A program made the position numbers and the translations under genes. The notes beneath the pieces were generated by a model that worked only from the letters and a program-made list of their open reading frames with translations, had not been told where the DNA came from and searched no databases. Source: Chitinophaga filiformis (GTDB lineage Bacteria; Bacteroidota; Bacteroidia; Chitinophagales; Chitinophagaceae). Taken from it: 64,000 nt of DNA. The stretch lies in assembly GCF_900102545.1 (NCBI RefSeq), contig NZ_FNBN01000003.1, positions 219,330 to 283,329 of the forward strand, given 5' to 3'. The stretch's first letter is position 1, and each line of letters opens with the position of its first letter. This document shows positions 51,370 to 60,738 of this stretch, piece by piece.

Positions 51370-51750
51370 ATGCACATTGATCATACTACTCTGCGGACAG
51401 ATCACCTGGAGGAAACAAGAGATTTTTTTATCCGTGTTTTTGACATGGTGGAAGGACCAAGGCCTGCCTCCATTGCAAGGGCTATGCCAGGGTACTGGCT
51501 GTATTGGAAAGACGCGCCGCTGGTGCATCTCATACCCAGTTCATTTTATCATGACAGGAGCGGAAAGGCTGCTGCAGAAGCGATTGATCATACTGCTTTT
51601 TATATGGAGGATTATGAGGGGTTTAAACAAAGACTGATTGATCTGGGAATAAAGTTCTCATCTATGGACCTGGAGGATATAGGCGAGCGGCGGATGTTTT
51701 TAAGGACACCGACGGGGATATTGCTGGAGACGGTGTTTAGGAGTGGATAA
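51370..51750 (+). CDS. VOC-family (glyoxalase/dioxygenase fold) protein
   Basis: The 126-residue protein begins MHIDHTTLRTDHLEETRDFFIRVFDMVEG, the first beta-alpha-beta unit of the vicinal-oxygen-chelate fold, with metal-type His near the start; the second unit is IDHTAFYMEDYEGFKQRLIDLG, and LRTPTGILLETVF ends with the last ligand Glu. The substrate is unknown. It lies 97 bp downstream of the AraC gene on the same strand. Confidence 0.88.
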   Translation: MHIDHTTLRTDHLEETRDFFIRVFDMVEGPRPASIARAMPGYWLYWKDAPLVHLIPSSFYHDRSGKAAAEAIDHTAFYMEDYEGFKQRLIDLGIKFSSMDLEDIGERRMFLRTPTGILLETVFRSG

Positions 51751-51765
51751 GTAATCTATGTTCCC

Positions 51766-51773
51766 TAAATTTG
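51766..51773 (+). promoter_or_regulatory. Candidate -7 element for the GAF-domain gene
   Basis: TAAATTTG matches TAnnTTTG and lies 28 bp before the ATG at 51802. The -33 position is weak. Confidence 0.4.
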
Positions 51774-51801
51774 TACCAAAAGCTCCAAAGAGATCTACGC
51801 C

Positions 51802-54177
51802 ATGAGAAAAAACATACTGGACCTTTCCGGCAACAAAGGCCTCCCTTTACCGCTGGACGCGGCCATTTCCTTTAATCCCTTCATTGACTACCTCCGTAAA
51901 CGGGTAGCTGGAGAGAAAACGGCCAAGGCTGGTATATACAAGAACGCACTTGCACTGTTCGACAAATACAACGCACAGGACCTTGATCTTACGCTTGATA
52001 ATATTCAGGAATACGAAGAGCTGTTAGAACAGATGTATGTCTGTTTATCCCCTCCATTGGCGGATGAATATGAGGTAGCCTGGGGACTTGGATTTCCCTT
52101 CCAGCCAATTATCTGTTATGGCACCACCATGCTGTATGAGTTAATGCAGGAAACAGTAACAGATCAGGATAAGTATGTGGTGACCAAAACACCGGAACAA
52201 TATCATCAGAGCCGGCTGCAACTGGTATATTCCTTCATATTGCAGCGCCTGTATAATTACCGTATTCCCGTACCGGCAGGACAATACCATGCAGGTGTCA
52301 ATACAGAAACAGGACTGCTGCAATACTTTGCCGTAAATATCAATACCGATTTCCTGGAAGTAATGCCTGTCGGCCCGCTGCCTACACCTGATTTTACAGA
52401 GCTGTCAGTACGCATGGCTGAAGAAGAAGGATATGAAGTGTTTGAAAAGCTGCTGCCCCTGTCAATGTTCAGGTTCAGGGGAATAACGATGGTAACAATA
52501 TCAGACGTTACTGCTCAGAAGGCTGTTGAGAATATAGAAAGCGTCCGGCTGGCCAGAACGCCGGATAATGATGAGACCAGTTATCATCATGTTATCCAGT
52601 CGCTGAAAACGATAGTAGGAAATAAAAAGATTGAGTTTGACCTGTTCCCGTTGGTAACGGTGAATAATGAGCCGGTATACGGATACAGGAAAGGAGGAAC
52701 AGGCATCCTGTTCGATGTATGGGGAGAACGGCTGTCGCCGGAAGTTTTCCGTAAGCAGGCCAAAGGTTATTTCTCCAATCCGAACTCCTTTTTCTCGAAG
52801 GATCTTTTTAGTGCAAAGGATATAGAGATCGGTTTTTTGGACCATTTCCGGAAACTAAAAGTCAGGTCCCTGGCGCTGATGCCAGTGTTTTATAACCGTC
52901 AGCCGGTAGGAGTGCTTGCAATGCATACCTGGGAAGACGATACTTTTGATGAAACAGCAGTTTCATTACTGGAGCCTGCACTAGCGGCCATAGGAAGCCT
53001 GATGCAGGTCTATATCGACGAATTTAACCTGGAGATAGAAAGCATTATCAAAGAGAAATTTACCTCTATACAACCATCCGTACAGTGGAAATTTAACGAA
53101 GTGGCCTGGCACTACCTGTATAACAGGAAGAGAGGGCTACCGGAGAAAGCGGAGACTATCCATTTCAATGAGGTATATCCGTTATATGGTGCTATAGATA
53201 TCAGGAATTCCACCCTGGAGAGGAATAAAGCGATCATTACCGACCTGGATAATCACCTGAACCTGCTGATGAACACCTTAACAGCGTTACAGCAGGAGCA
53301 TCACTCCGTGCTTCAGGAAGAGATGATCTATAAGTGCAGTAAATGGAAAGAGGTACTGAAACAGGAACAGCTGAATGGCAGCGATGAAAATAAACTGGTG
53401 ACCTTCTTCCGGGAGGAGACAACGCCTTACCTGACGCACCTGTCAAAACATAATGGGAATAATGCATCGCTGGCAGATTATATGACAGCGCTGGAAAAGT
53501 TCAATAGCAATGTGTATGGCAACAAACATGCGCTGGAGCTATCTATGCAGATGATCAATAATGTAGTCAATAACTACTTCGAATCAGAGAAAGACCAGCT
53601 GCAAAATTCATATCCCTGTTATTTTGAAAAGTTCAGGACAGATGGAGTAGAATATGACATCTACATCGGTCAATCCTTTTCTCCTAACCAGCCATTCAAC
53701 CATTTCCACCTGAAGAACCTGCGCTTATGGCAACTGTCTTCTATGGCGGCAGTAGCACAGCTGACAGCATCTTTAGTGCCGGAAATGCCAATTCCATTAG
53801 ATACCACACAGCTGATCTTTGTACACAATCATACCATCGATATCAGTTTCAGGGCTGATGAAAGGAAGTTTGATGTGGAAGGGGCCTATAACATCCGGTA
53901 CCAGATGATCAAAAAGCGGATCGATAAGGTACATATCCATAACTCCGAAGAACGACTTACACAGCCGGGCAAGATCGTCCTGATCTATTTCGATAAAAAG
54001 GACATTGAGGACTATCTTCCTTTTATTCACTATCTGCAGGAGAAAGGGACCCTGAATAACGACCTGGAAGAACTGGAACTGGAAGATCTCCAGGGACTGA
54101 CGGGATTAAGGGCACTGAGAGTAGGCGTTGCCCCGGGAAATTTAAACGGGATGCCGAAAAAAGAACTCGCTAATTAG
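51802..54177 (+). CDS. Large GAF-domain protein
   Basis: The 791-residue protein has no signal peptide or membrane helix. A GAF-like region around residues 300-410 includes LALMPVFYNRQPVGVLAMHTWEDDTFDET (in part) followed by a helix and VQWKFNEVAWHYL. The N-terminal third and the C-terminal third (with a helical KSEKD-type stretch and FVHNHTIDISFRADERKF) are not recognised. Similar large GAF proteins occur in Chitinophagaceae without known output. It may bind a nucleotide or small ligand. Monocistronic, terminator at 54273. Confidence 0.75.
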   Translation: MRKNILDLSGNKGLPLPLDAAISFNPFIDYLRKRVAGEKTAKAGIYKNALALFDKYNAQDLDLTLDNIQEYEELLEQMYVCLSPPLADEYEVAWGLGFPFQPIICYGTTMLYELMQETVTDQDKYVVTKTPEQYHQSRLQLVYSFILQRLYNYRIPVPAGQYHAGVNTETGLLQYFAVNINTDFLEVMPVGPLPTPDFTELSVRMAEEEGYEVFEKLLPLSMFRFRGITMVTISDVTAQKAVENIESVRLARTPDNDETSYHHVIQSLKTIVGNKKIEFDLFPLVTVNNEPVYGYRKGGTGILFDVWGERLSPEVFRKQAKGYFSNPNSFFSKDLFSAKDIEIGFLDHFRKLKVRSLALMPVFYNRQPVGVLAMHTWEDDTFDETAVSLLEPALAAIGSLMQVYIDEFNLEIESIIKEKFTSIQPSVQWKFNEVAWHYLYNRKRGLPEKAETIHFNEVYPLYGAIDIRNSTLERNKAIITDLDNHLNLLMNTLTALQQEHHSVLQEEMIYKCSKWKEVLKQEQLNGSDENKLVTFFREETTPYLTHLSKHNGNNASLADYMTALEKFNSNVYGNKHALELSMQMINNVVNNYFESEKDQLQNSYPCYFEKFRTDGVEYDIYIGQSFSPNQPFNHFHLKNLRLWQLSSMAAVAQLTASLVPEMPIPLDTTQLIFVHNHTIDISFRADERKFDVEGAYNIRYQMIKKRIDKVHIHNSEERLTQPGKIVLIYFDKKDIEDYLPFIHYLQEKGTLNNDLEELELEDLQGLTGLRALRVGVAPGNLNGMPKKELAN

Positions 54178-54272
54178 CCATATGTGGAAAAAAGGCTATT
54201 GGATATTGACGCTCTTGTTACTATTTGATAACTAATCAGGCACAGACCTAAAATACGAATTTCCATAAACAG

Positions 54273-54307
54273 GAATCCCGCAGCACAGAAGCCGCGGGAT
54301 TCTTTTT
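54273..54307 (+). terminator. Terminator of the GAF-domain gene
   Basis: GAATCCCGC, 12-nt loop, GCGGGATTC then TTTTT; about 95 bp after the stop codon. It may also serve the convergent dps gene. Confidence 0.8.
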
Positions 54308-54326
54308 ATAGAGAGTAGGTTGGTAA

Positions 54327-54803
54327 TTATTTGCGGTAGTGCGCGCGTAACATCCATGCCATTTTCTCATGCGTTTCCATCAGTCCTGTAATGTAGTCAC
54401 TGGTACCTGCATCTTTATACGTGTTGGTGAATGCGTCAATGTTACCTCTCAGGAACTCTATAATGCTTTCGTGATCTTCCAGTAATTCCTTAATAAAACC
54501 AAGGCTGTTATTGTCTCTTTCGCTGTACTCAGTCAGATGGGTGTGTTCCAGGAAGCTTTTCAGCGTACCTGGTGCATAGTGACCGAGAGTACGGATCCTT
54601 TCTGCTACGCTGTCCATGATCTCATCCAGTTCCTCGTACTGTGATTCGAAGAATAAATGCATGGAGTGAAAATCGGGTCCTTCTACATTCCAATGTGCGT
54701 TACGGGTTTTAGTATAAAGTAAGAACTCGTCAGCCAGTAATTTTACCAGCTGATTAACTACCTGCTGTCTGTTTGCTTCAGTAATACCAATATTCGTATT
54801 CAT
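54327..54803 (-). CDS. dps: Dps-family DNA-protecting ferritin
   Basis: The 158-residue protein forms dodecamers that oxidise and store iron. The ferroxidase motif is HWNVEGPDFHSMHLFFESQYEELDEIMDSVAERIRTLG, in which H, D and E ligands lie at residues about 38-63 (quoted in parts: HWNVEGPDFHSMH and YEELDEIMDSVAERIR). The N-terminus is short, without the Lys-rich tail of E. coli Dps, so DNA binding is not certain. Monocistronic, leader gap to the next gene about 170 bp. Confidence 0.92.
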   Translation of the reverse strand: MNTNIGITEANRQQVVNQLVKLLADEFLLYTKTRNAHWNVEGPDFHSMHLFFESQYEELDEIMDSVAERIRTLGHYAPGTLKSFLEHTHLTEYSERDNNSLGFIKELLEDHESIIEFLRGNIDAFTNTYKDAGTSDYITGLMETHEKMAWMLRAHYRK

Positions 54804-54972
54804 ATATCGCTTGTTTAATACTGCGAAGGTAGAACATTCTTCCTTCCATAAATTCTTCCGGCTATAATTAACACATCATTTACAGTAATGTTTACAACTA
54901 TAAAATCCCGGAAGACTTATCGACACTTATAGCGTAAATAAAACGAAGGGGCATCCCTGTTACCAAAGACGC

Positions 54973-56058
54973 TTAACAAATCAGCTTTTTGATGATCTCC
55001 AACCCCTCTGTCACCCTGCTCATATCCCGTTCCGCTCCCATCGCTATTCTGATATACTCACCTACGCTAACTCCTGGCGCGGCAAAGATAGTTCCCGGCA
55101 TCACCTCCACACCAGCCTGTAGTAAGGAAGCATACAACACCGCAGATGTAATACCAGCCGGCAGCTTCAACCAGCAATGAAAACCATTCTCATGCCCATA
55201 CACCTCAAACCCTGAAAGCACCTCCCTCGTCTTCATCTGCCGGTACTTACCTTCCTCACGCTTCCTGAGAATCAGCTTCTCCAGTTCCCCGCTGGTAATA
55301 GCAGTCGATACAAACCTGGTAAAGAAAGTAGACGGATTGCTGGAAGTCAGTTTCAGTAACATGATGATTTGCTCCTTGTATTGCTCAGGAGCAGCAATGA
55401 ATGCTACCTTAACATCAGGCGCAAATGGTTTGGACAGACTGTAAATATACCAGCCCAGATCAGGCGCCAGCTGTGCAAAGTTGGCTGGAGGATTATCATC
55501 CAGGAAGCCATAGGCATCATCATCAATAATAATCTGCCCATTCTTACGGGCGATATCGATCAGTTCCAGCCGGCGCTCCAATGGCATCACAACACCCGTA
55601 GGGTTATTGACAGTAGGCATAATATAGATACCCCTGACATTGTGTTGTGCACTGGCAGCTTCCAGTGCCGACGGCAACATTCCCTTTTCATCCGTTTTGC
55701 AGCCGATCAGCTGTATATTCAACAGCCGGGCAATCGTCAGGAAATTGGAATAGGTAAACTCATCAACCGCAATAGCTGTGCCCTGCAAAGATGCGGCAAG
55801 CAGTGCCACGATAATAGCCTGGTGACCAGAGATCGCCATGAATACACGATCTGTACTGATAGCAGGTCCGCTACGGGAGATCCATCCGGCTGCTACATGT
55901 CTGTCTTCCTGGTTGCCTGCGGCTGGTTTAACGGTAAACCACTCATTGTAAGTTGTGCAATGGCTGTCTGTAATAGATTTGAATACGGCCTGCTGGTCGG
56001 CCAGTACCGGGTAATTTGAACTTAGCGATATCATGGAGCTGAGGATTTGGATCGCCAA
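54973..56058 (-). CDS. Fold-type-I PLP aminotransferase
   Basis: The 361-residue protein is a class I/II aminotransferase: MPTVNNPTGVVMPLERR is the conserved NPTG loop, IIDDDAYGFLDD the cofactor-binding D-x-Y, and YSLSKPFAPDVKVAF contains the PLP Lys. It is somewhat shorter than typical (390-420), lacking part of the N-terminal arm. ATG at 56034 is an alternative start. The gene is the last of a tight five-gene unit (8 bp after the MFS gene), so its substrate is probably an intermediate of that pathway. Confidence 0.85.
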   Translation of the reverse strand: MAIQILSSMISLSSNYPVLADQQAVFKSITDSHCTTYNEWFTVKPAAGNQEDRHVAAGWISRSGPAISTDRVFMAISGHQAIIVALLAASLQGTAIAVDEFTYSNFLTIARLLNIQLIGCKTDEKGMLPSALEAASAQHNVRGIYIMPTVNNPTGVVMPLERRLELIDIARKNGQIIIDDDAYGFLDDNPPANFAQLAPDLGWYIYSLSKPFAPDVKVAFIAAPEQYKEQIIMLLKLTSSNPSTFFTRFVSTAITSGELEKLILRKREEGKYRQMKTREVLSGFEVYGHENGFHCWLKLPAGITSAVLYASLLQAGVEVMPGTIFAAPGVSVGEYIRIAMGAERDMSRVTEGLEIIKKLIC

Positions 56059-56066
56059 AAGTACAA

Positions 56067-57233
56067 CTATTTCTCTTCAGAGATCTTACCCGCCTGTGAT
56101 GCCAGTAAGGTAATGCCGGAACCCAGTAATGCAATCAGTGCAAAAGACCAGCGCAGACTGGTAGCTTCAGAAATGAAACCAATCATCGGAGGGCCTAGCA
56201 GGAAACCCAGGAATCCGACAGTAGATACAGCAGCAATAGCCACACCGGGAGGCATTGTTTTCGACTTGCCTGCCAACGCCAGCACCAATGGTACTACTGA
56301 TGATACGCCGACACCCACCAGCAGAAATCCAATAGTAGCAGTAATGAGATAGGGGAAACAGATTGCCACCAATAAGCCCGAGGTAGTCAGCATACCGCTG
56401 ACCTGTAAAACTCTTTTAGTGCCCAGTCTTGTTACAAACCTATCGGCAATGAACCTGCCACCTGCCATAGTGCTCATAAAAGCAATGTATCCCGCAGTAG
56501 TGAGGTGTTCGGGTACCTCCACGATCTTCTGAAAATAGATACCACTCCAGTCGAACATGGTACCTTCCGTTACCAGGCTGCAGAAAGCGATCAGCCCCAG
56601 TTTAAGGATGCTGCTGTCTGGTTTGGCAAAGATGGGTTGTGAACTATCTGAAACTTCATCTGCAGGCAAAAGGTATCGATAGAAGATCAATACCAATGCC
56701 CAGCAGATAATGCAGATGAAGATAAAATGTTGCAACACCGGCAGCTCCATGTTAATAGCGATAGTGCCAAGCCCTACACCGGCAAAACCGGCTAAACTCC
56801 ACAGACCGTGGAATGAGGCCATAATGGACCTGCCATACAATGCCTCTATTCCAACAGCCTGTGTGTTCATGGATATTTCAAAAACATTGTTCATAAAGCC
56901 GAAACAGAACAAGAGGATCACTAACTGCCATATATCTGAAGCTAATCCGATCACAGAAAGCATAAGGGGGAATAACAATCCGGCACTGATCAGTACTTTG
57001 CGGCTACCCAGGCGGGTTACCAGCCAGCCGGATACGGGTAGGCTTACCATCAGACCAATGGGCAGGGCAAACAATACGCCGCCCAATGCAGCATTGTTGA
57101 GCTGGAAGATAGCCTTGATATCATGGATCCGGCAGGCCCAGCTGGTGTAAGTCAGTCCGGCGATGAAAAAGAAAACGCTTGCAGCAATACGGTGAGACCG
57201 CTTGAGGTTAAGATGGACAGTCAGATCTTTCAT
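56067..57233 (-). CDS. MFS transporter
   Basis: The 388-residue protein has about 12 membrane helices, for example RIAASVFFFIAGLTYTSWAC, GVLFALPIGLMVSLPVSGWLV and LVTRLGSRKVLISAG with the MFS-A motif, and FGLFxxGV-like SGMLTTSGLLVAICFPYLIT later. It fits the small 12-helix exporters in biosynthetic clusters. It lies between a HAD phosphatase gene and an aminotransferase gene (gaps 6 and 8 bp), suggesting export or import of the product of that operon. Confidence 0.88.
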   Translation of the reverse strand: MKDLTVHLNLKRSHRIAASVFFFIAGLTYTSWACRIHDIKAIFQLNNAALGGVLFALPIGLMVSLPVSGWLVTRLGSRKVLISAGLLFPLMLSVIGLASDIWQLVILLFCFGFMNNVFEISMNTQAVGIEALYGRSIMASFHGLWSLAGFAGVGLGTIAINMELPVLQHFIFICIICWALVLIFYRYLLPADEVSDSSQPIFAKPDSSILKLGLIAFCSLVTEGTMFDWSGIYFQKIVEVPEHLTTAGYIAFMSTMAGGRFIADRFVTRLGTKRVLQVSGMLTTSGLLVAICFPYLITATIGFLLVGVGVSSVVPLVLALAGKSKTMPPGVAIAAVSTVGFLGFLLGPPMIGFISEATSLRWSFALIALLGSGITLLASQAGKISEEK

Positions 57234-57239
57234 AAATCG

Positions 57240-57923
57240 TTACGAGGTTAAGGTCATGAGGCCAATATGCTGCTCCAGTTCATCATAATCCGAGATCTTG
57301 ATGATGTCGTTGATATGAGCCAGCTTCTTATTGTCAATACCGATAAACTTTATGCCAAGTTGTTGTGTGGCCTGGTAATCCCAGTTGCCATCACCGACAT
57401 AAATAATATCAGAAAGCTCGGGCGATTCATTATGCCGCTTGTTCATCTTGTTGATGGTATGACCGATAATATCACGCCTTGCAAAAGCATCCTGTGCAAA
57501 AGATGCCGCACTGCAATCTTCAATATTGATGCCCGCACACTGCAATTTAAACAAAGCAGATTGTTTCCATCCGCCGGTAGCCAGACCTATCCTCAGATCT
57601 TCATTACGGGAAAATGTGCTGATGATCTTACCTGCTTTGGGAATTTCCCGGAAGTGACCGGCGTGTTTCTCATAGGCGGCTTCCAGCAAGTTGCAGAAGC
57701 AATCTATGAAGTTCTCGATTTCGGTAACTGTGCACGGACGGTTCCTGCGCTCAAGTGATAACTGGTTTAGAATACCTGAGTCGGTAGTGTTCTCGTAATG
57801 CCCGTAATTGGTATTAAAGTCCGAGAAATTGAAAGTAGTAGCAATGGCCTGTGTATAACAGAGATCGTCTATCTCGGTGGTATCAGTCAATGTACCATCT
57901 ATATCAAAAATAATGTACTTCAT
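57240..57923 (-). CDS. HAD-superfamily phosphatase
   Basis: The 227-residue protein has HAD motif I FDIDGTLTDTTEID (nucleophile D8), a helical cap, motif II around LATGGWKQS and motif IV YVGDGNWDYQAT. It resembles phosphoglycolate-phosphatase/beta-phosphoglucomutase-like enzymes. It is the third gene of a five-gene operon (10 bp after the dehydrogenase gene, 6 bp before the MFS gene), so its substrate is probably a phosphorylated intermediate of that pathway. Confidence 0.88.
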   Translation of the reverse strand: MKYIIFDIDGTLTDTTEIDDLCYTQAIATTFNFSDFNTNYGHYENTTDSGILNQLSLERRNRPCTVTEIENFIDCFCNLLEAAYEKHAGHFREIPKAGKIISTFSRNEDLRIGLATGGWKQSALFKLQCAGINIEDCSAASFAQDAFARRDIIGHTINKMNKRHNESPELSDIIYVGDGNWDYQATQQLGIKFIGIDNKKLAHINDIIKISDYDELEQHIGLMTLTS

Positions 57924-57933
57924 AAAAGCAGTT

Positions 57934-58956
57934 TTAAAACTTGATGACAGATTTCAGGCTGGAAATGTCGTTGTTACGCTGACGTTTGGCAACATTACAT
58001 CCCAGGTCTGATACAGCATCTTTGAATTCATTAATGCCGTACGCCTTTGTAATGATCTTCTCCAGTCCCAGCACCTGACTGTTGATGAGGTCAACAGCAT
58101 GTTTAAAGGTGTCTTGTGAATCAATGGAGCCGATGATGGAAATACTGCGGTCGGTGATCTCACGTGGATTAATGGTCTGCTGATTATTACGCAGTCCTAT
58201 CAGTGCAATCTTTCCGCCATCGGCTACTGCATCGATTGATTTTTCCAGCATGCTGCCTGTAGTGTCTACGATCAGATCATATTGGTGTTTACGAGGTGCA
58301 AAATGACCAGACAGGTACCAACCGGAAGTGAGAATATCATTGTTGGAGATTAACTCAGTTCTGTTGGCAGAAGTTTCATAGATAGTACCTGCCTGTATAC
58401 CGTATTGTTTCAAAGCCAGGTAGAATAGCAGTCCGATTGGACCACCACCCAGTATAGCTACGTTGTAAAAGGGAGTGACCGCCAGTTTCTTCACCGCTGT
58501 CAGTACGCAACTGAGTGGTTCAGACATAGCACCCTGTTCAAAAGGTACATCATCACCCAGCGGATAGATAAAACGTTTGGTGGTCTTGAAGTATTTAGTG
58601 AATGTACCGTCAATAGAGACGCCTGCTTCGGTGCTCGATTTGAGGAAACAATGATTGCGTAATCCTTTCCTGCAGTTCTCACAATAACCGCAGTAATAGG
58701 TAGGGTCGATAATGACACGATCGCCTACATTGAAGTTCTCAACACCTCTGCCTTTTTCAACGATCACACCGGCAGATTCATGGCCGATGATGACTTTCTC
58801 CCTTGCATTATATTCTCCGGAGATGATACTGAGGTCTGTACCGCAGATGCCGGTAGCGCGGATCTCTACGATGACTTCATCAGGCAATGTGATAGCGGGT
58901 TCTTCCCGTTCTTCCAATTGAATGTTCCAGGGGCCGTGATAAACGATAGCTTGCAT
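57934..58956 (-). CDS. Zinc-dependent alcohol dehydrogenase
   Basis: From the ATG at 58956 (MQAIVYHGPWNIQLEER) the protein is 340 residues. The catalytic-zinc residues are in GICGTDLSIISG and IIGHESAGVIVEKG; the structural-zinc Cys set is YCGYCENCRKGLRNHC. The Rossmann motif is AILGGGPIGLL. It resembles the polyol/threonine-dehydrogenase branch of MDRs, also present in aminocyclitol pathways. It starts about 12 bp after the class III aminotransferase gene, so it is the second gene of the operon. Confidence 0.9.
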   Translation of the reverse strand: MQAIVYHGPWNIQLEEREEPAITLPDEVIVEIRATGICGTDLSIISGEYNAREKVIIGHESAGVIVEKGRGVENFNVGDRVIIDPTYYCGYCENCRKGLRNHCFLKSSTEAGVSIDGTFTKYFKTTKRFIYPLGDDVPFEQGAMSEPLSCVLTAVKKLAVTPFYNVAILGGGPIGLLFYLALKQYGIQAGTIYETSANRTELISNNDILTSGWYLSGHFAPRKHQYDLIVDTTGSMLEKSIDAVADGGKIALIGLRNNQQTINPREITDRSISIIGSIDSQDTFKHAVDLINSQVLGLEKIITKAYGINEFKDAVSDLGCNVAKRQRNNDISSLKSVIKF

Positions 58957-58968
58957 GGGTAACAATTT

Positions 58969-60201
58969 TTAAAGCTGACTGAATAATCTGTCAAGTCTGT
59001 CGCAGATCTCCTGTATATCGTCGACAGTGGCAGTGAGAGCGGGTCTTACTTTTACTACATTGCCAAAGCCGTAACGGGAGCCTCTGAGAATGAGTCTCTC
59101 TTCTTCGAGCGCTTTGTCAATGATCCTGTTGGTGAGTGGTACATCCGGAGCGCCGTCTTTATCAACGATCTCCAGGCCCCACATATATCCCATTCCTCTT
59201 ACGTCGCCAATGAAGTGACCATACTTTTCTTTCAGGCCGTTCAGCAGATTGCCGAGTACTACACCGTTATCGCGCACGTTCTGAAGGAATCCTTCGCGGG
59301 ATACGATCTCCATTGTTTTCTGAGCAGCAGCGAGGGAGAGCAGGTTACCACCGGAAGTATAGGAGTGCTCAAATTTCTCCAGCACCGCAAATTCAGGCCT
59401 GTAGAGGATGGCGGCAGTAGGAATGCCTATACCGCCTAATCCTTTCGCAAGCGTGATGATATCTGGTTGCATATCAAAATGTTCACTGGCAAACATGTAA
59501 CCAGTTCTGCCGATGCCGGTCTGTACTTCGTCAGAGATAAGGACGATGTCCAGTTCATCACAGATCTTTTTGATCCTTTCAAAATACCCGGGAGGCGGCA
59601 CAATGTTTCCACCGTTACCCAGGATGGGTTCCATGATGATGCAGGATACATTGCCGGAGCCGCCGTATTCTACATAGTCGTAGATCGCTTCCGTACATAA
59701 GTAACCGCAATTGGGATACTTAGCAGCATAAGGGCATCTGTAGCAATAGGGCGCAGGCACAATAGCATGTTTGTTAGAGATGGTGTTGGCGAATGACTTT
59801 CTTCTGAAAGCATTTCCTGAAATACTGGTGGTGAAAAGAGTTTGTCCGTGATGGGAGAGGGACAGGCTGAGTACTTCATTTTTACCATTGAACTTGTTGG
59901 CTATTTTAACAGCACCTTCGTTGGCAGTGGAGCCAATGATATCACGCATCCAGCCATCGGTGATACCTTCAGGAGCATGTTCCAGAATGCTGTGCAGCAC
60001 ATTGGAAGCAAGATCGCCGGTAAATGAGGAGGAAACATGTATCAGGTCTTCTACCTGTTGTTGCAGGATCTCTACCACTTCAGGATGACTGTATCCGAGA
60101 GAGAGGTTAAAGGTACCTGACACGGCATCGATGTACTCTTCGTCATGCGAAGTATAAAGGCGTATGCCACTGCCTTTAGTAAACTGAATGTTAACAGACA
60201 T
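58969..60201 (-). CDS. Class III PLP aminotransferase
   Basis: The 410-residue protein is a class III aminotransferase: IDAVSGTFNLSLGYSHPE opens the domain, IIMEPILGNGGNIVPPPGYF and LISDEVQTGIGRTGYMFA are the family signature segments, and DIITLAKGLGGIGIPTAA carries the PLP Lys. A Cys-rich stretch CYRCPYAAKYPNCGYLC near residue 150 is unusual and may bind metal. It is the first gene of the five-gene operon; a 537-bp gap with a palindrome lies upstream. Confidence 0.9.
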   Translation of the reverse strand: MSVNIQFTKGSGIRLYTSHDEEYIDAVSGTFNLSLGYSHPEVVEILQQQVEDLIHVSSSFTGDLASNVLHSILEHAPEGITDGWMRDIIGSTANEGAVKIANKFNGKNEVLSLSLSHHGQTLFTTSISGNAFRRKSFANTISNKHAIVPAPYCYRCPYAAKYPNCGYLCTEAIYDYVEYGGSGNVSCIIMEPILGNGGNIVPPPGYFERIKKICDELDIVLISDEVQTGIGRTGYMFASEHFDMQPDIITLAKGLGGIGIPTAAILYRPEFAVLEKFEHSYTSGGNLLSLAAAQKTMEIVSREGFLQNVRDNGVVLGNLLNGLKEKYGHFIGDVRGMGYMWGLEIVDKDGAPDVPLTNRIIDKALEEERLILRGSRYGFGNVVKVRPALTATVDDIQEICDRLDRLFSQL

Positions 60202-60738
60202 GGGGGTTGGGTTTTACATAAGAAAAACAAAAAAATGGTGGAATGGCGTAAGATAACGGGTCACATGGACTGAGTTACATAACGAACAAATGTTTCTTGA
60301 ACTTCCTGCAGGGAATCCGGGTTATACAATTTTTTTTGAGTCGTGGAAATGAAAATGTGTCTAGCTTCATTATCAAAATTCACGATGCCAAAGTAGAATG
60401 TATTTGTGAGAATTTATTTTTTTTGTTTAAACTGAATCCTTTATTTTTTATTAAATAGGATTGTAAATTGATGATAGAAGTGAGAGATGAGTGTCGGCTG
60501 TAATGCTTTGCTGTCAGTTATTTCAGGACTTCGCTGCATTGATGCTGCATGCAATGGACCTGTTGCATTACTGCATTTATTTTATGGTATAACAGTGTTA
60601 TAAAATAGCAACTGAAATGATGTTGCGGCCATGTGTTGATAACTCCGTAAAACAGGAATGGCCATCCCGGTTTAATGCGGAACAGCCATTCCTGTATTAC
60701 TTTCATTTCTCTGTTTATCTGAACAACGTTTAGCGTCG
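60202..60738. other. 537-bp gap upstream of the aminotransferase operon
   Basis: No credible gene. It should hold the promoter of the minus-strand operon, but I find no good TAnnTTTG there. TATAAC-agt-GTTATA (60588-60602) is a perfect inverted repeat and a candidate operator. The rest is AT-rich. Confidence 0.5.

Noticed and set aside
51362..51637. Plus-strand frame of 91 codons overlapping the VOC gene
   Set aside because: The other frame at 51370 shows the VOC fold motifs; this one is a shadow.
60518..60706. Minus-strand frame of 62 codons in the gap before the aminotransferase operon
   Set aside because: Composition and start are poor, and nothing in it looks like a protein domain.
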